From the NCBI GenBank assembly GCA_034669505.1, contig JAXDNJ010000040.1, positions 16,788 through 80,787 of the forward strand: a stretch of 64,000 nt of DNA. Direction: 5' to 3'. Under the pieces are notes generated by a model. It was not told where the DNA came from. It did no database searches and saw only the letters and a list, made by a program, of their open reading frames with translations. Below, piece after piece: positions 52,461-61,150 of the stretch (position 1 is its first letter; every line of letters begins with the position of its first letter). The position numbers and the translations under genes were made by a program. Origin of the DNA: JAFASC01 sp034669505. GTDB taxonomy: Bacteria > Pseudomonadota > Alphaproteobacteria > Rhizobiales > Beijerinckiaceae.

Positions 52461-53732
52461 ATGCGCGCACGGCCGACGCGAAGATCTGTTGTGCAGATGC
52501 TTGGCGCGGGCCCGGTAGCGCCGTTCTTCGCTCCGGCGGTGTTGGGGCAAGCGGCACCGCGGGTGGTGGTGATCGGCGGCGGCTTTGCCGGCGCGACCTG
52601 TGCGCGCGAGCTGAAGCGCCAGTTCGGCAATGCTGCGGTTACTCTCATCGAGCCGAACGCCACTTTCACGGCGTGCCCTTTCAGTAATGCGGTGATTGCC
52701 GGTTTGCGCGACATCGATGCCCAGCGCTTCGGCTATGACGGAGTAAAGCGCGCCGGGATTGCTATCGCGCCGCAAGCCGCGACCGGCGTCGATCCGCAGG
52801 CACGGCGCGTGACGCTCGCCGATAAGTCCGCCCTAAACTACGACCGGCTTGTTGTCGCGCCGGGCATCGATCTGCGCTTCGACGCGCTGCCCGGTTATGA
52901 CAACCCCGCCGCGGAAATCATGCCGCACGCGTGGAAGGCCGGCGAACAGACGGCCCTTCTGCGCCGCCAGCTTGAAGCAATGGAAGATGGCGGAACCGTA
53001 ATCATCTCGGCACCAGCGAATCCGTTCCGCTGTCCGCCGGGTCCATATGAGCGCGCGAGCCTCATCGCCCATTATCTCAGGACGAAAAAACCGCGCTCAA
53101 AACTTCTCATCCTCGACGCGAAGGATGCATTCTCGAAGCAGCGCCTGTTCCAAAACGCCTGGAAGGTGTTTTATCCGAACCTCGAATGGGTTTCGCTTTC
53201 CGCCGGCGGCAAGGTCACATCCATCGATGCCAAAAGCAAGACGTTTGCTACCGAGTTCGGAGACCACAAGGCCGATGTCGGGAACGTCATTCCGCCGCAG
53301 CGCGCCGGACGCATTGCCGAGGCGGCGGGAATTGCCGATCGCAGCGGCTGGTGCCCGATCGATCCCGTGACCTTCGAATCGAAGCTGCAGCAGAACATCC
53401 ATGTGATCGGCGATGCAGCAATAGCCGGCGCTATGCCGAAATCCGCTTTCGCCGCGAATTCGCAAGCGAAAGCTTGTGCAGCGGCCGTGGCAACGTTGCT
53501 CAGAGGCGAGAAGCCGGCAGAACCGAAGCTCATCAACACCTGCTACAGCGTAGTAGCCCCCGATTACGCGATCTCGATCGCCGGCGTTTATCATCCGTCA
53601 AACGGCCTGCTGGCCGATGTGGAAGGCGCGGGCGGGACAAGCCCGGTCGATGCCCCGCCTTCCTTCCGGGCGCTCGAGGCAAGTTATGCGGATGCATGGT
53701 TCAAGACGATCACGGCCGAAATTTTCGGCTAG
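52461..53732 (+). CDS. fccB: Flavocytochrome c sulfide dehydrogenase, FAD subunit
   Basis: A 423-residue FAD protein with a Tat-like signal (RPTRRSVVQMLGAG). The FAD fold starts at VVVIGGGFAGATCARELK; ATFTACPFSN holds a redox-active cysteine region; NIHVIGDAAIAGAMPKS is the second FAD motif; and the FCSD-type C-terminus (NTCYSVVAPDYAISIAGVY) is present. It oxidises sulfide to sulfur in the periplasm, passing electrons to the cytochrome. ATG 52461 is preferred to 52425, which lies in the upstream gene. SoxF is the corresponding name in sox clusters. Confidence 0.9.
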   Translation: MRARPTRRSVVQMLGAGPVAPFFAPAVLGQAAPRVVVIGGGFAGATCARELKRQFGNAAVTLIEPNATFTACPFSNAVIAGLRDIDAQRFGYDGVKRAGIAIAPQAATGVDPQARRVTLADKSALNYDRLVVAPGIDLRFDALPGYDNPAAEIMPHAWKAGEQTALLRRQLEAMEDGGTVIISAPANPFRCPPGPYERASLIAHYLRTKKPRSKLLILDAKDAFSKQRLFQNAWKVFYPNLEWVSLSAGGKVTSIDAKSKTFATEFGDHKADVGNVIPPQRAGRIAEAAGIADRSGWCPIDPVTFESKLQQNIHVIGDAAIAGAMPKSAFAANSQAKACAAAVATLLRGEKPAEPKLINTCYSVVAPDYAISIAGVYHPSNGLLADVEGAGGTSPVDAPPSFRALEASYADAWFKTITAEIFG

Positions 53733-54186
53733 TTCCGGGCGTGCCCTGATAGCCGCTGCATTGGTGGGAAATGCTTTGTCTGTGCGCGAGCGTGCCGCTG
53801 CGGAAGGGCTACCCCCATTTGCAATGATTGGTGACGCCGTACCGGACTCGCTCACCGGCGCCAAAGGCGATGCCGCCCGTGGTCGGGCAATCGTCGCAAA
53901 CCGGCAAGTGGGGCTTTGCCTGCTTTGCCATACTGGGCCGTTTCCGCAGGAGCGTTTTCAGGGCAACCTCGCGCCCGATCTCGCCGGTACCGGGTCGCGC
54001 TGGTCGGAAGGCCAGCTGCGGCTGCGCATTGTTGACGCGAGGCGTCTCAACCCCAATACGATCATGCCGCCCTACTACCGGGTGGACGGGCTGAATCACG
54101 TCGCCGCGCCTTTCCGCGACCGCCCTATATTAAGCGCAGAGGAGATCGAGGACGTGGTAGCGTTCCTCGTCAGTTTGCGTGATTGA
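53686..54186 (+). CDS. soxX: Sulfur oxidation cytochrome SoxX
   Basis: A 166-residue monoheme cytochrome c, partner of SoxA. Heme site CLLCH at about 85; the SoxX-type tail NTIMPPYYRVDGLNHVA supplies the axial Met. A signal peptide is read when starting at ATG 53686 (GSRRSRP, then RALIAAALVG), overlapping fccB by 47 bases; GAGG stands before it. SoxXA links thiosulfate to the SoxY cysteine. Confidence 0.85.
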   Translation: MRMHGSRRSRPKFSASSGRALIAAALVGNALSVRERAAAEGLPPFAMIGDAVPDSLTGAKGDAARGRAIVANRQVGLCLLCHTGPFPQERFQGNLAPDLAGTGSRWSEGQLRLRIVDARRLNPNTIMPPYYRVDGLNHVAAPFRDRPILSAEEIEDVVAFLVSLRD

Positions 54187-54193
54187 AGCGCCG

Positions 54194-54664
54194 ATGAAGC
54201 AGGAACAGAAGAAGATAGAACCGAACCGGCGTGAGTTGATCGCAAGCGGCGCCGGCATGATGGCGCTTCTCTTGATCCGGCCTGCACAAGCCAGCGACGA
54301 AACGATGCGCGGCGCCATGCGCCAGTTCATCAGCGAGGCGCAGGTGCGCACTGGACGCATCAAGCTCGATCTGCCGCCGCTCGTCGAGAACGGCAACGCC
54401 GTGCCTTTGACGATAAGTGTCGAAAGTCGGATGACGGCCGAAGACCACGTCAAGACGATCGCTATCTTCAATCAGAAGAACCCGCAGCCGAATGTGGCGA
54501 CCTTCCATCTCGGTCCGCGCTCTGGGCGCGCGTCGGTTTCCACGCGCATACGCCTTGCCGACTCGCAGACGGTGATTGCGATTGCTCAGATGAGCGACGG
54601 CTCGTTCTGGTCCGACAGCGCCGACGTTGTCGTGACGCTCGCCGCCTGTGTCGAGGGTCTGTAG
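54194..54664 (+). CDS. soxY: Thiosulfate carrier SoxY, variant C-terminus
   Basis: A 156-residue exported SoxY: Tat-like signal (NRRELIASGAGMMALLLI), then the SoxY fold (KLDLPPLVENGNAVPLTISV, HLGPRSGRASVSTRIRLA). The swinging arm differs from the usual GGCGG end: it reads VTLAACVEGL, so the carrier cysteine is fifth from the C-terminus. ATG 54194 is used; GTG 54179 is possible. SoxY carries sulfur intermediates and needs SoxZ, encoded next without a gap. Confidence 0.85.
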   Translation: MKQEQKKIEPNRRELIASGAGMMALLLIRPAQASDETMRGAMRQFISEAQVRTGRIKLDLPPLVENGNAVPLTISVESRMTAEDHVKTIAIFNQKNPQPNVATFHLGPRSGRASVSTRIRLADSQTVIAIAQMSDGSFWSDSADVVVTLAACVEGL

Positions 54665-54985
54665 ATGGCGCGCGCGCTTATCAATGTGCCGGCTAAAGCC
54701 AAGCGCGGCGACATCGTGGAGATCAAGGCGCTGATCGCGCATCCGATGGAGACGGGATACCGCCACGACACCAAGGGCGAGCCGATCCCGCGCGACATCA
54801 TCAAGAGCTTCGTCTGTTCCTACAATGGCGAGGACGTGTTTCGCGCCGAGCTGTTTCCGGCCTTGGCGGCCAATCCGTTCATCGCGTTCAGTATCGTCGC
54901 GAGCGAGAGCGGCGTGCTCACCTTCAGCTGGACGGACGATCACGACCAGACGGAAGTGCGTACCGCGCCGATCACCGTGGAATGA
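54665..54985 (+). CDS. soxZ: Sulfur oxidation protein SoxZ
   Basis: A 106-residue immunoglobulin-like protein, partner of SoxY: INVPAKAKRGDIVEIKALI, HPMETGYRHDTKGEPIPR and GVLTFSWTDDHDQ are family hallmarks. No signal peptide; it is thought to be exported with SoxY. Its ATG directly follows the soxY stop and its end overlaps soxA (ATGA). Confidence 0.92.
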   Translation: MARALINVPAKAKRGDIVEIKALIAHPMETGYRHDTKGEPIPRDIIKSFVCSYNGEDVFRAELFPALAANPFIAFSIVASESGVLTFSWTDDHDQTEVRTAPITVE

Positions 54986-55779
54986 GCGTCTTGCGGCACC
55001 GCGGGAAATTTGTCGCGGCGGTCTGCACAATGGTTGTTCTGAGCGTGCTTGCCGGCACATCGGTGGAAATCGCAGCGTCAGAGCTCCGCTCCAGCTTTGC
55101 CGACATGAGCCGCGAGACGCAAGGGATGCAATCCGACGATAGCGCAAATCCCGGAATGTTGTGGGTGCTTGAAGGCGAGGCGTTGTGGAACGCGAAGCCC
55201 GGCGCGGAGAGCCGCGCATGCGCCGATTGCCATGGCGACGCGCGCGTCGGCATGAAAGGTGTCTCGGCGCGTTATCCCCTATTCGATGAAGCGAACGCCC
55301 GGCCGATCGATCTCGAGCAGCGCATCATGCAATGTCGGCGCGACCGGCAGCAAACGACACCGCTCGCCTGGGAGAGCCCGGAACTCCTCGCGCTCACCGC
55401 CTATGTCGCGCGGCAGTCGCGCGAACTCGCAATCGAGCCGTCTCGCGACGCGCGAATGACGCTTGCACTCGACCGCGGCCGCGAACTCTTCACTCGCCGC
55501 GAAGGCCAGCTCAACCTATCCTGCAGCGCCTGTCATGATGACAATTGGGGCAAGCGTCTTGCCGGCAATGTCGTGCCGCAAGGCCACCCGAACGGTTACC
55601 CGCTTTATCGGCTGGAGTGGCAATCGCTCGGGTCATTACAGCGGCGGCTGCGCAATTGCATGGTCGGCGTTCGCGCTGAACCTTACGCCTACGGATCGGC
55701 GGACTTTGTCGCGCTTGAAGCCTACCTGATGGCGCGCGCCAGCGGCATGGTGATCGAAGCCCCGGCCGTGCGGCCGTAA
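54982..55779 (+). CDS. soxA: Sulfur oxidation diheme cytochrome SoxA
   Basis: A 265-residue exported cytochrome with two heme c sites, CADCH (about 75-79) and CSACH (about 180-184), and the persulfide ligand cysteine in RNCMVGVRAEPY. It forms SoxXA, which attaches thiosulfate to SoxY. It starts four bases inside soxZ. soxB, normally next in many clusters, does not follow; a methyltransferase gene comes 102 bases later. Confidence 0.92.
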   Translation: MSVLRHRGKFVAAVCTMVVLSVLAGTSVEIAASELRSSFADMSRETQGMQSDDSANPGMLWVLEGEALWNAKPGAESRACADCHGDARVGMKGVSARYPLFDEANARPIDLEQRIMQCRRDRQQTTPLAWESPELLALTAYVARQSRELAIEPSRDARMTLALDRGRELFTRREGQLNLSCSACHDDNWGKRLAGNVVPQGHPNGYPLYRLEWQSLGSLQRRLRNCMVGVRAEPYAYGSADFVALEAYLMARASGMVIEAPAVRP

Positions 55780-55881
55780 CCGCAAAGACCGGGCGGCTCG
55801 CTTGAATTACTGCAACGCAACCTCTTATGTCTCCAGGACCAGCGAGAGAGTACAGGTCGTGGCGGGTAGTCATTGACCAAA

Positions 55882-56595
55882 ATGCATCGATCAGAGCTCG
55901 TTATCGACTTCGTCGGCGGTGCGACCGGTTATCGCTTTCGGTCGAACAGCGGCCGCACTCATCCGCTAGCCAAAGCGACAGGATTGACGAAAGGAAACGC
56001 TCCCGACGTCATTGACGCGACCGCGGGCCTGGGCCGGGACGCGTACTTACTGGCCTCGCTGGGCGCGCGTGTGACGCTTTTGGAGCGCAATGCAGCAGTG
56101 TATGCGCTTTTGCAGGAGGGTTTGGCGAAGGCATCCGCAGCCGGCCCGGACATCGCGGCCGTCGTTGCCCGAACGACCTTAATCCATGGGGATGCGAAGG
56201 AGTTGTTGCCCAGCTTGCATGCTGACGTGGTTCTCGTCGACCCGATGCATCCGCCCCGCGGCAACACGGCGTTAGTGAAGCAGGAGATGCGCCTCCTCAG
56301 GGAATTGGTCGGTCCCGATCTCGACGCGCTCGAGCTGATGCAGACGGCCCTCTCATCCGCCGGGAAGCGCGTCGTATTGAAATGGCCTCTCCGAGCAGCT
56401 CCCTTGGCAGGGTTACCAAAGCCGACTTATAGCATCATCGGTAAGACCGTGCGTTACGACGTCTTTGTCAGGCTTTCACAAGGAGCGGTCGAAGAGTCTC
56501 CTAGAGATCTTCGTCCGGCGCGCTTTCGCGAGCTATATGCTCGCAACTCCGATTCCCCCCGACGCCCTACTACATGCATGGGCTTCCAGGGCTAA
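55882..56595 (+). CDS. RsmJ-like 16S rRNA methyltransferase
   Basis: A 237-residue SAM-dependent methyltransferase of the RsmJ (m2G1516) type: DATAGLGRDAYLLASLGARV is the SAM site, followed by TLLERNAAVYALL, a DPMHPPRG catalytic loop (YhiQ-type) and AGKRVVLKWPLRA. ATG 55882 is used; TTG 55873 is an alternative. The last 35 residues after VRYDVFVRL look unlike the family and may reflect a 3' change. It has no link to the sox genes. Confidence 0.75.
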   Translation: MHRSELVIDFVGGATGYRFRSNSGRTHPLAKATGLTKGNAPDVIDATAGLGRDAYLLASLGARVTLLERNAAVYALLQEGLAKASAAGPDIAAVVARTTLIHGDAKELLPSLHADVVLVDPMHPPRGNTALVKQEMRLLRELVGPDLDALELMQTALSSAGKRVVLKWPLRAAPLAGLPKPTYSIIGKTVRYDVFVRLSQGAVEESPRDLRPARFRELYARNSDSPRRPTTCMGFQG

Positions 56596-57127
56596 CGCGT
56601 TGGACGAACTGCGCAAGCCCGACGGCGCGCTCACGCGAGCCGGGCTCGATCTTTGTTGAGTTCCTGTAGGTCAACCTTCCGAGCTCAAACCGGAATTTCT
56701 CAACACAGGCATTCACTAAGCGCTTCGATTTGGCTGTCTCGACCCAAATATCCCCTGCTGCGGGCGAGGCGTAATGGCAAATAGATATTCTTCTGCGGGA
56801 CGAGGGCTTCCGAAGTGAATATCCGCAACTGCATTCTTGCGACCTAAACCAGACCTTCCGCTCACGTCCGACTGCGGGCCTTGGTCTCAGCTGCCGCTCC
56901 CTCATGAATGTCCGAGACGCAACCGCTTATCGGCTGTTCACAATCGCCCACGCGCAGAGTGACAGGCGGCCAGACTCAAACGCTTCCTTCAGCATCTCAA
57001 CAGTAGCAGCGATTTGGGGGTGAGACTGAAGTGACATGGCCGTTGCCGGCCGCCGCAAAGTGCAATGGCATTGCTATTGCACGTGTTTGTGAAGCGTCGG
57101 CACGAACGGTGAAAACCCTGCGAACTG
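56596..57127. other. Gene-free stretch, probably decayed
   Basis: About 530 bases with only short frames that have no ribosome site or motif. Nothing recognisable was found on either strand. It borders a region with two broken genes, so degenerate coding sequence is the likely content. Confidence 0.4.
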
Positions 57128-57976
57128 ATGGACTTGAACTCTGTCGAAACGCTAGTGACGCCGCGCACCCGTGCCGAATTGCCCAATTTCTCCCCAGGAA
57201 CAGCAATATTGGGCGGGGGTACGTGGCTCTGCTCGGAGCCGCAGCCGGGTGTCCGTCAACTCATCGATATCGCCGCTCTCGGGTGGGAAAATATCAGGGT
57301 TGACGCGCAGGGGCTGCATGTCGCCGCGACCTGCACTATTGCCACTTTATCGGGCTTTGTTGCACCGCCGGAATGGCACGCGGCCGAGCTGATCGGTCGC
57401 TGCTGCAACTCCCTGCTCGGCTCCTTCAAGGTCTGGAACGCCGCGACCGTCGGCGGAAACATCTGCCTTGCGCTACCCGCAGGGCCGATGACCGCGCTTG
57501 CCACGGCGTTGCAAGGGGTCGCCACGATCTGGTATCCGGATCGCACCAACGGCCAAGCTCTGGTCGCCGATCTCGTCGTGGGTGATGGACGCACGGCTCT
57601 GGCGCAAGGCGAAATCATGCGAAGCGTGCTGCTGCCCCGCGCCTCGCTGGAACAAGCCTGCGCGTTCCGGCAAATGTCGCTGACGCCGATCGGCCGGTCC
57701 GCTGCGCTCCTGATCGGCACGCGCGCTCCCGACGGCGCTTTTGCTCTTACTATAACGGCAGCGACATGTCGGCCGGTGCGTTTGGCTTTTGCGAAAATTC
57801 CGACCCAATCCGAGCTGGCCGCGCGGGTCGATGCCGAAGCCGGCGGGTTCTGGTTCGACGATATTCACGGCGATCCGAAATGGCGTCGTCATATCAGCCT
57901 GCGTTGCGCCGATGATATTCGGCGGGAATTGAGCGCGGATGAAAATAAACATCAACGGCCGCGAGGTGTCGGCTGA
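57128..57976 (+). CDS. FAD subunit of a molybdenum hydroxylase
   Basis: A 282-residue FAD-binding protein of the CoxM/xanthine-dehydrogenase type. The PP-loop TAILGGGTWL and the second FAD motif WNAATVGGNICLALPAGPM (about 97-115) are visible; the C-terminal CO-dehydrogenase flavoprotein part is shorter than usual. The next gene, overlapping by 38 bases, should encode its Fe-S/Mo partner but is broken, so this subunit is probably orphaned. Confidence 0.8.
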   Translation: MDLNSVETLVTPRTRAELPNFSPGTAILGGGTWLCSEPQPGVRQLIDIAALGWENIRVDAQGLHVAATCTIATLSGFVAPPEWHAAELIGRCCNSLLGSFKVWNAATVGGNICLALPAGPMTALATALQGVATIWYPDRTNGQALVADLVVGDGRTALAQGEIMRSVLLPRASLEQACAFRQMSLTPIGRSAALLIGTRAPDGAFALTITAATCRPVRLAFAKIPTQSELAARVDAEAGGFWFDDIHGDPKWRRHISLRCADDIRRELSADENKHQRPRGVG

Positions 57977-59990
57977 CCCGCGTCCGGGACAATGCCTGCG
58001 CACCTTTCTGCGTGAGCAAGGTTGCTTCGGCGTCAAGAAGGGTTGCGATTCCGGCGATTGCGGCGCGTGCACGGTGTGGGTCGACGATGAGCCCATACAT
58101 TCGTGCCTCTATCCCGCGCATCGCGCAAAAGAGCGCGAGGTCACGACGATCGAGGCGTTAGCCGCGGAGGACAAACTACATCTGATGCAGGCGCAGTTCC
58201 TGTCCGCGCAAGGTTTTCAATGCGGCTTCTGCACCGCTGGCATGATCATGACGGCGGCGCGCCTCGATCAGGCGCAGCTCACCGATCTTCCAAAAGCGCT
58301 GAAGAGCAATCTCTGCCGCTGCACCGGTTACCGCGCGATTACCGATGCGATAGAGGCCAAGAGCAATGCCGATCATGGCTCTTTATCCGAACCGGCCGTA
58401 GGGTGGCCGGTTCCCGCTCCTGCGGGACCTCTAATAGTAACTGGACGCGCACGGTTCACGCTCGACGTGGCGATGCCGGGTTTGCTGCATATTAAAATCT
58501 TGCGCTCGACGCATGCGCATGCGCGAATTACCGCAATCGACGGCTGTGCGGCTTTGGCGCTTCCGGGCGTGCGCGCCGTGCTGACGCATCTCGACGCGCC
58601 CAGCGGCGGGTTGGCGGCAAGCAGGAAATGCTCGTCGAAGACCTCGTGGCGCTGGCGGTGCTTCGCTGCCGCGCGCCGGTGCACCGCACGGCATGAGAAT
58701 CTCACCGACGATCCTTTCGACACCTTCAAGGTGAAACTCGGCGCGACGCGCCACGGCATCCTGACCGCCATCGGCATGGACGTCCTTTCGAACACCGGCG
58801 CCTATGGCAATCATGGTCCCGGCGTCCTCTTCCACGGCTGCGGTGAGTCGGTTAGCAACTATCGCTGCCTGAACAAGCGCGTCGACGGCGTAGCGGTGGT
58901 TACCAACACCGTTCCGGCCGGCGCATTCCGCGGCTACGGCATCAGCCAGACTGGCTTCGCCATGGAATCGGCAATCGAGGAGCTTGCCCGCCGTCTCGAT
59001 CTCGACCCGATCGAGTTCCGGCGCCGCAACGTCGTCAAGGACGGCGAGCCGCTCATCTCCTTCGAGGATATGCCGCCCGATCTCGAGCATGGCAGCTACG
59101 GCGTCGATCAATGTCTCGATCTTGTCGACCAGACGATGGCCGGTGACGGACTGGCGGCCCCCCGAGGGCTGGTGTGTCGGCTGGTGTGTCGGCCAAGGCT
59201 TCGCGATGTCGTCGACGGCGACCGTTCCAGCCGGCGGCTATTTCGCCGACGCGCGCATCGCACTTGCCGAAGATGGCCTGTTCGATCTCTTCGTCGGAAC
59301 CGCGGAGTTCGGCAACGGCACCAGCACGGTGCATGTGCAGATCGCGGCCGCCGTGCTGGGCGTATGGCCGTCGCGTATACGGCTGCATCAGTCGGATACC
59401 GATATCGTCGCACATGACACCGGCGCATATGGTTCGACCGGTACCGTCGTCGCCGGCACGGCAACGCAGAAAGCAGCCGAGGCGCTGCGGAGTTTACTGA
59501 TCGAGCGCGCCGCGGAGAACCTTGGCGCTGCCGCGCACGACGTGAAGCTTACCGCAGGACGCGGCGACGCCAGGCGGCGCGAGCGTTCCCCTTTCTGCCT
59601 TCGCACCATTGAAGGCTTACGGCCATCACGACGTGAAGAAGCGGTCGATCGCCTTCAATGTTCAGGGGTTCCGCGTCGCCATAAATCCGGAGACGGGCGA
59701 ACTGCGCATTCTGAAAAGCGTCCAGGCTGCCGACGCAGGATTTGTGATCAATCCGATGCAATGCCGCGGACAAGTGGAAGGGGGTGTCGTGCAGGCGCTC
59801 GGAGCCGCCCTCTACGAGGAAATTCTCCTCGACCAGACCGGACGAGTCGCGACGCGCAACCTGCGCTCCTATCACATCCCGGCTTGCGCCGACGCGCCGT
59901 TAACGGAGGTTCTGTTCGCGAACGCTTCCAATCGGCTCGGGCCTTTCGGCGCAAAATCGATGAGCGAGGGGATGGATCCTTGGGAGTCGA
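57939..59990 (+). pseudogene. Xanthine-dehydrogenase-like Fe-S/Mo protein, broken
   Basis: The 5' part is intact: a [2Fe-2S] domain (CDSGDCGACTVWVDD, CGFCTAGMIM, LCRCTGYRA), then the start of the Mo domain (GRARFTLDVAMPGLLHIKIL). At about 58605 a large piece is missing: LTHLDAP jumps to what should be GGKQEMLVEDLVALAVL, now partly out of frame. Another shift lies near a C6 run at 59158-59163, beside a 12-base tandem duplication, and another near 59580-59610. The 3' end stops at GPFGAKSMSEG without the last domain. An intact gene would be about 900 codons. It cannot make an active enzyme. Confidence 0.85.
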
Positions 59991-59994
59991 TTTC

Positions 59995-60425
59995 AGCACG
60001 TCGGCGCTGATGAAGTTAGTGCCGTACTGGTAGGCGTCGACATGGGTGATGTTGGCGATCTGCTTACCGAAATGCACGGCGGCGCCGGGCTCGGTGGCGG
60101 CGGTTTCGAAACGGTATTCGAGCACGGTGTTTGAGAAGACGAAAAAGGGGGGTATCGCCGGCGCCGCCGGTTCCGGCGGGCCTTTTCGGACGATGGTCGA
60201 GGGCTTCGCCGGGAGCGCCGCGAGATTGGCGGTATTTCCGAGATGGTCGACGCCAAAGAAGAACTGATGTTCCAAAGAGCCCGGCGTATAGCTTGTAGCT
60301 TGCCTGGCCGAACTGCGCGTTATTGCCGAACTTGTTCAGCCAATATTTGTAGCCGATGAAGGCGTCGACGAGCTTTGGTCCGCGAACAGGCACGAACAAA
60401 TAAGCAGCGCAGCGAATTTCTTCAT
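59995..60425 (-). pseudogene. Remnant of an outer-membrane-type protein
   Basis: From ATG 60425, with AAGGTG upstream, a signal peptide is read (KKFAALLICSCLFA), but the frame then ends. Adjacent frames continue with FIGYKYWLNKFGNNAQFGQ and, after another shift, VLEYRFETAATEPGAAVHFG and ITHVDAYQYGTNFISADVL, typical of a beta-barrel channel-like protein of this order. The coding signal stops near 59995, where it meets the broken Mo gene. At least two frameshifts and a truncation are needed. Confidence 0.55.
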
Positions 60426-60607
60426 AAAGGCACCTTCATGAAACGAACTTCCGCGCGGCTCAATCAATGGAATCGCTGAAGTTGTCGCTGTAACGCGGCT
60501 TTAGCATCCTCAACGCTTGGCGGCGATTGGGCGAAAACCATTCCCGCCCATCCGAGGCTACAAACTAGCACCACCATTTCAGAGGTGTAATGCCGATCCA
60601 CCGCGAT

Positions 60608-60955
60608 TTAGCGTGCAAGCTGACAAAATGCCGCCTCGGCCCCACGTGCGCTGACAAAACTAATCGTCGGCGGGTTGCCGCCCTTGTAGACAGCGTTTGA
60701 CCCGTCATGCGCACCGCCGCTGAATACGATCTTGCCGTCGCTGCCGACCGCTATCGATCCTTTCTTGCCGTCCGCATCCGTGTATGCGCCGCCGCCGCCG
60801 ACGGTGAAGTTGAGACCGGGCTGCGCCCTCGTGAAATACCAGCATTCGTAGCTCCCGGGAGGTACGCCCTGCGCAAGCACGAAGCCAGTTGGTATGGGGA
60901 CAAAAACGAGGGCAAAGGAGATGGGCCGGAGACCGGTGATTACGCGCTGCTTCAT
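60608..60955 (-). CDS. Small exported protein of unknown function
   Basis: A 115-residue protein with a signal peptide (1-28, cleavage near VLAQG). The mature part (PGSYECWYFTRAQPGLNFTV, YTDADGKKGSIAVG, ending GAEAAFCQLAR) has two cysteines that could pair and looks like a small beta protein common in this order. GAGGGAC precedes the ATG. Function unknown. Confidence 0.7.
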   Translation of the reverse strand: MKQRVITGLRPISFALVFVPIPTGFVLAQGVPPGSYECWYFTRAQPGLNFTVGGGGAYTDADGKKGSIAVGSDGKIVFSGGAHDGSNAVYKGGNPPTISFVSARGAEAAFCQLAR

Positions 60956-61150
60956 AGTCCCTCAGCGATCGAGAACGACAGACCGTAAAAAAATAACACC
61001 TAAATTAAAGCAACCATGCCGGGGGACCTTCGTCAAGTACGCTGCCTCACTACGCCCCCTGCTGATTACAGAATTCCTAACCCAGCATCCAAAGTGAATG
61101 ACGGACCAGAACCGAGTTATATCACTTAAGTGCGGTGAGCTGATCGCTGG

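Noticed and set aside
55800..56660. Extra small gene at 56465-56659
   Set aside because: Overlaps the end of the RsmJ-like gene in another frame and has no ribosome site.
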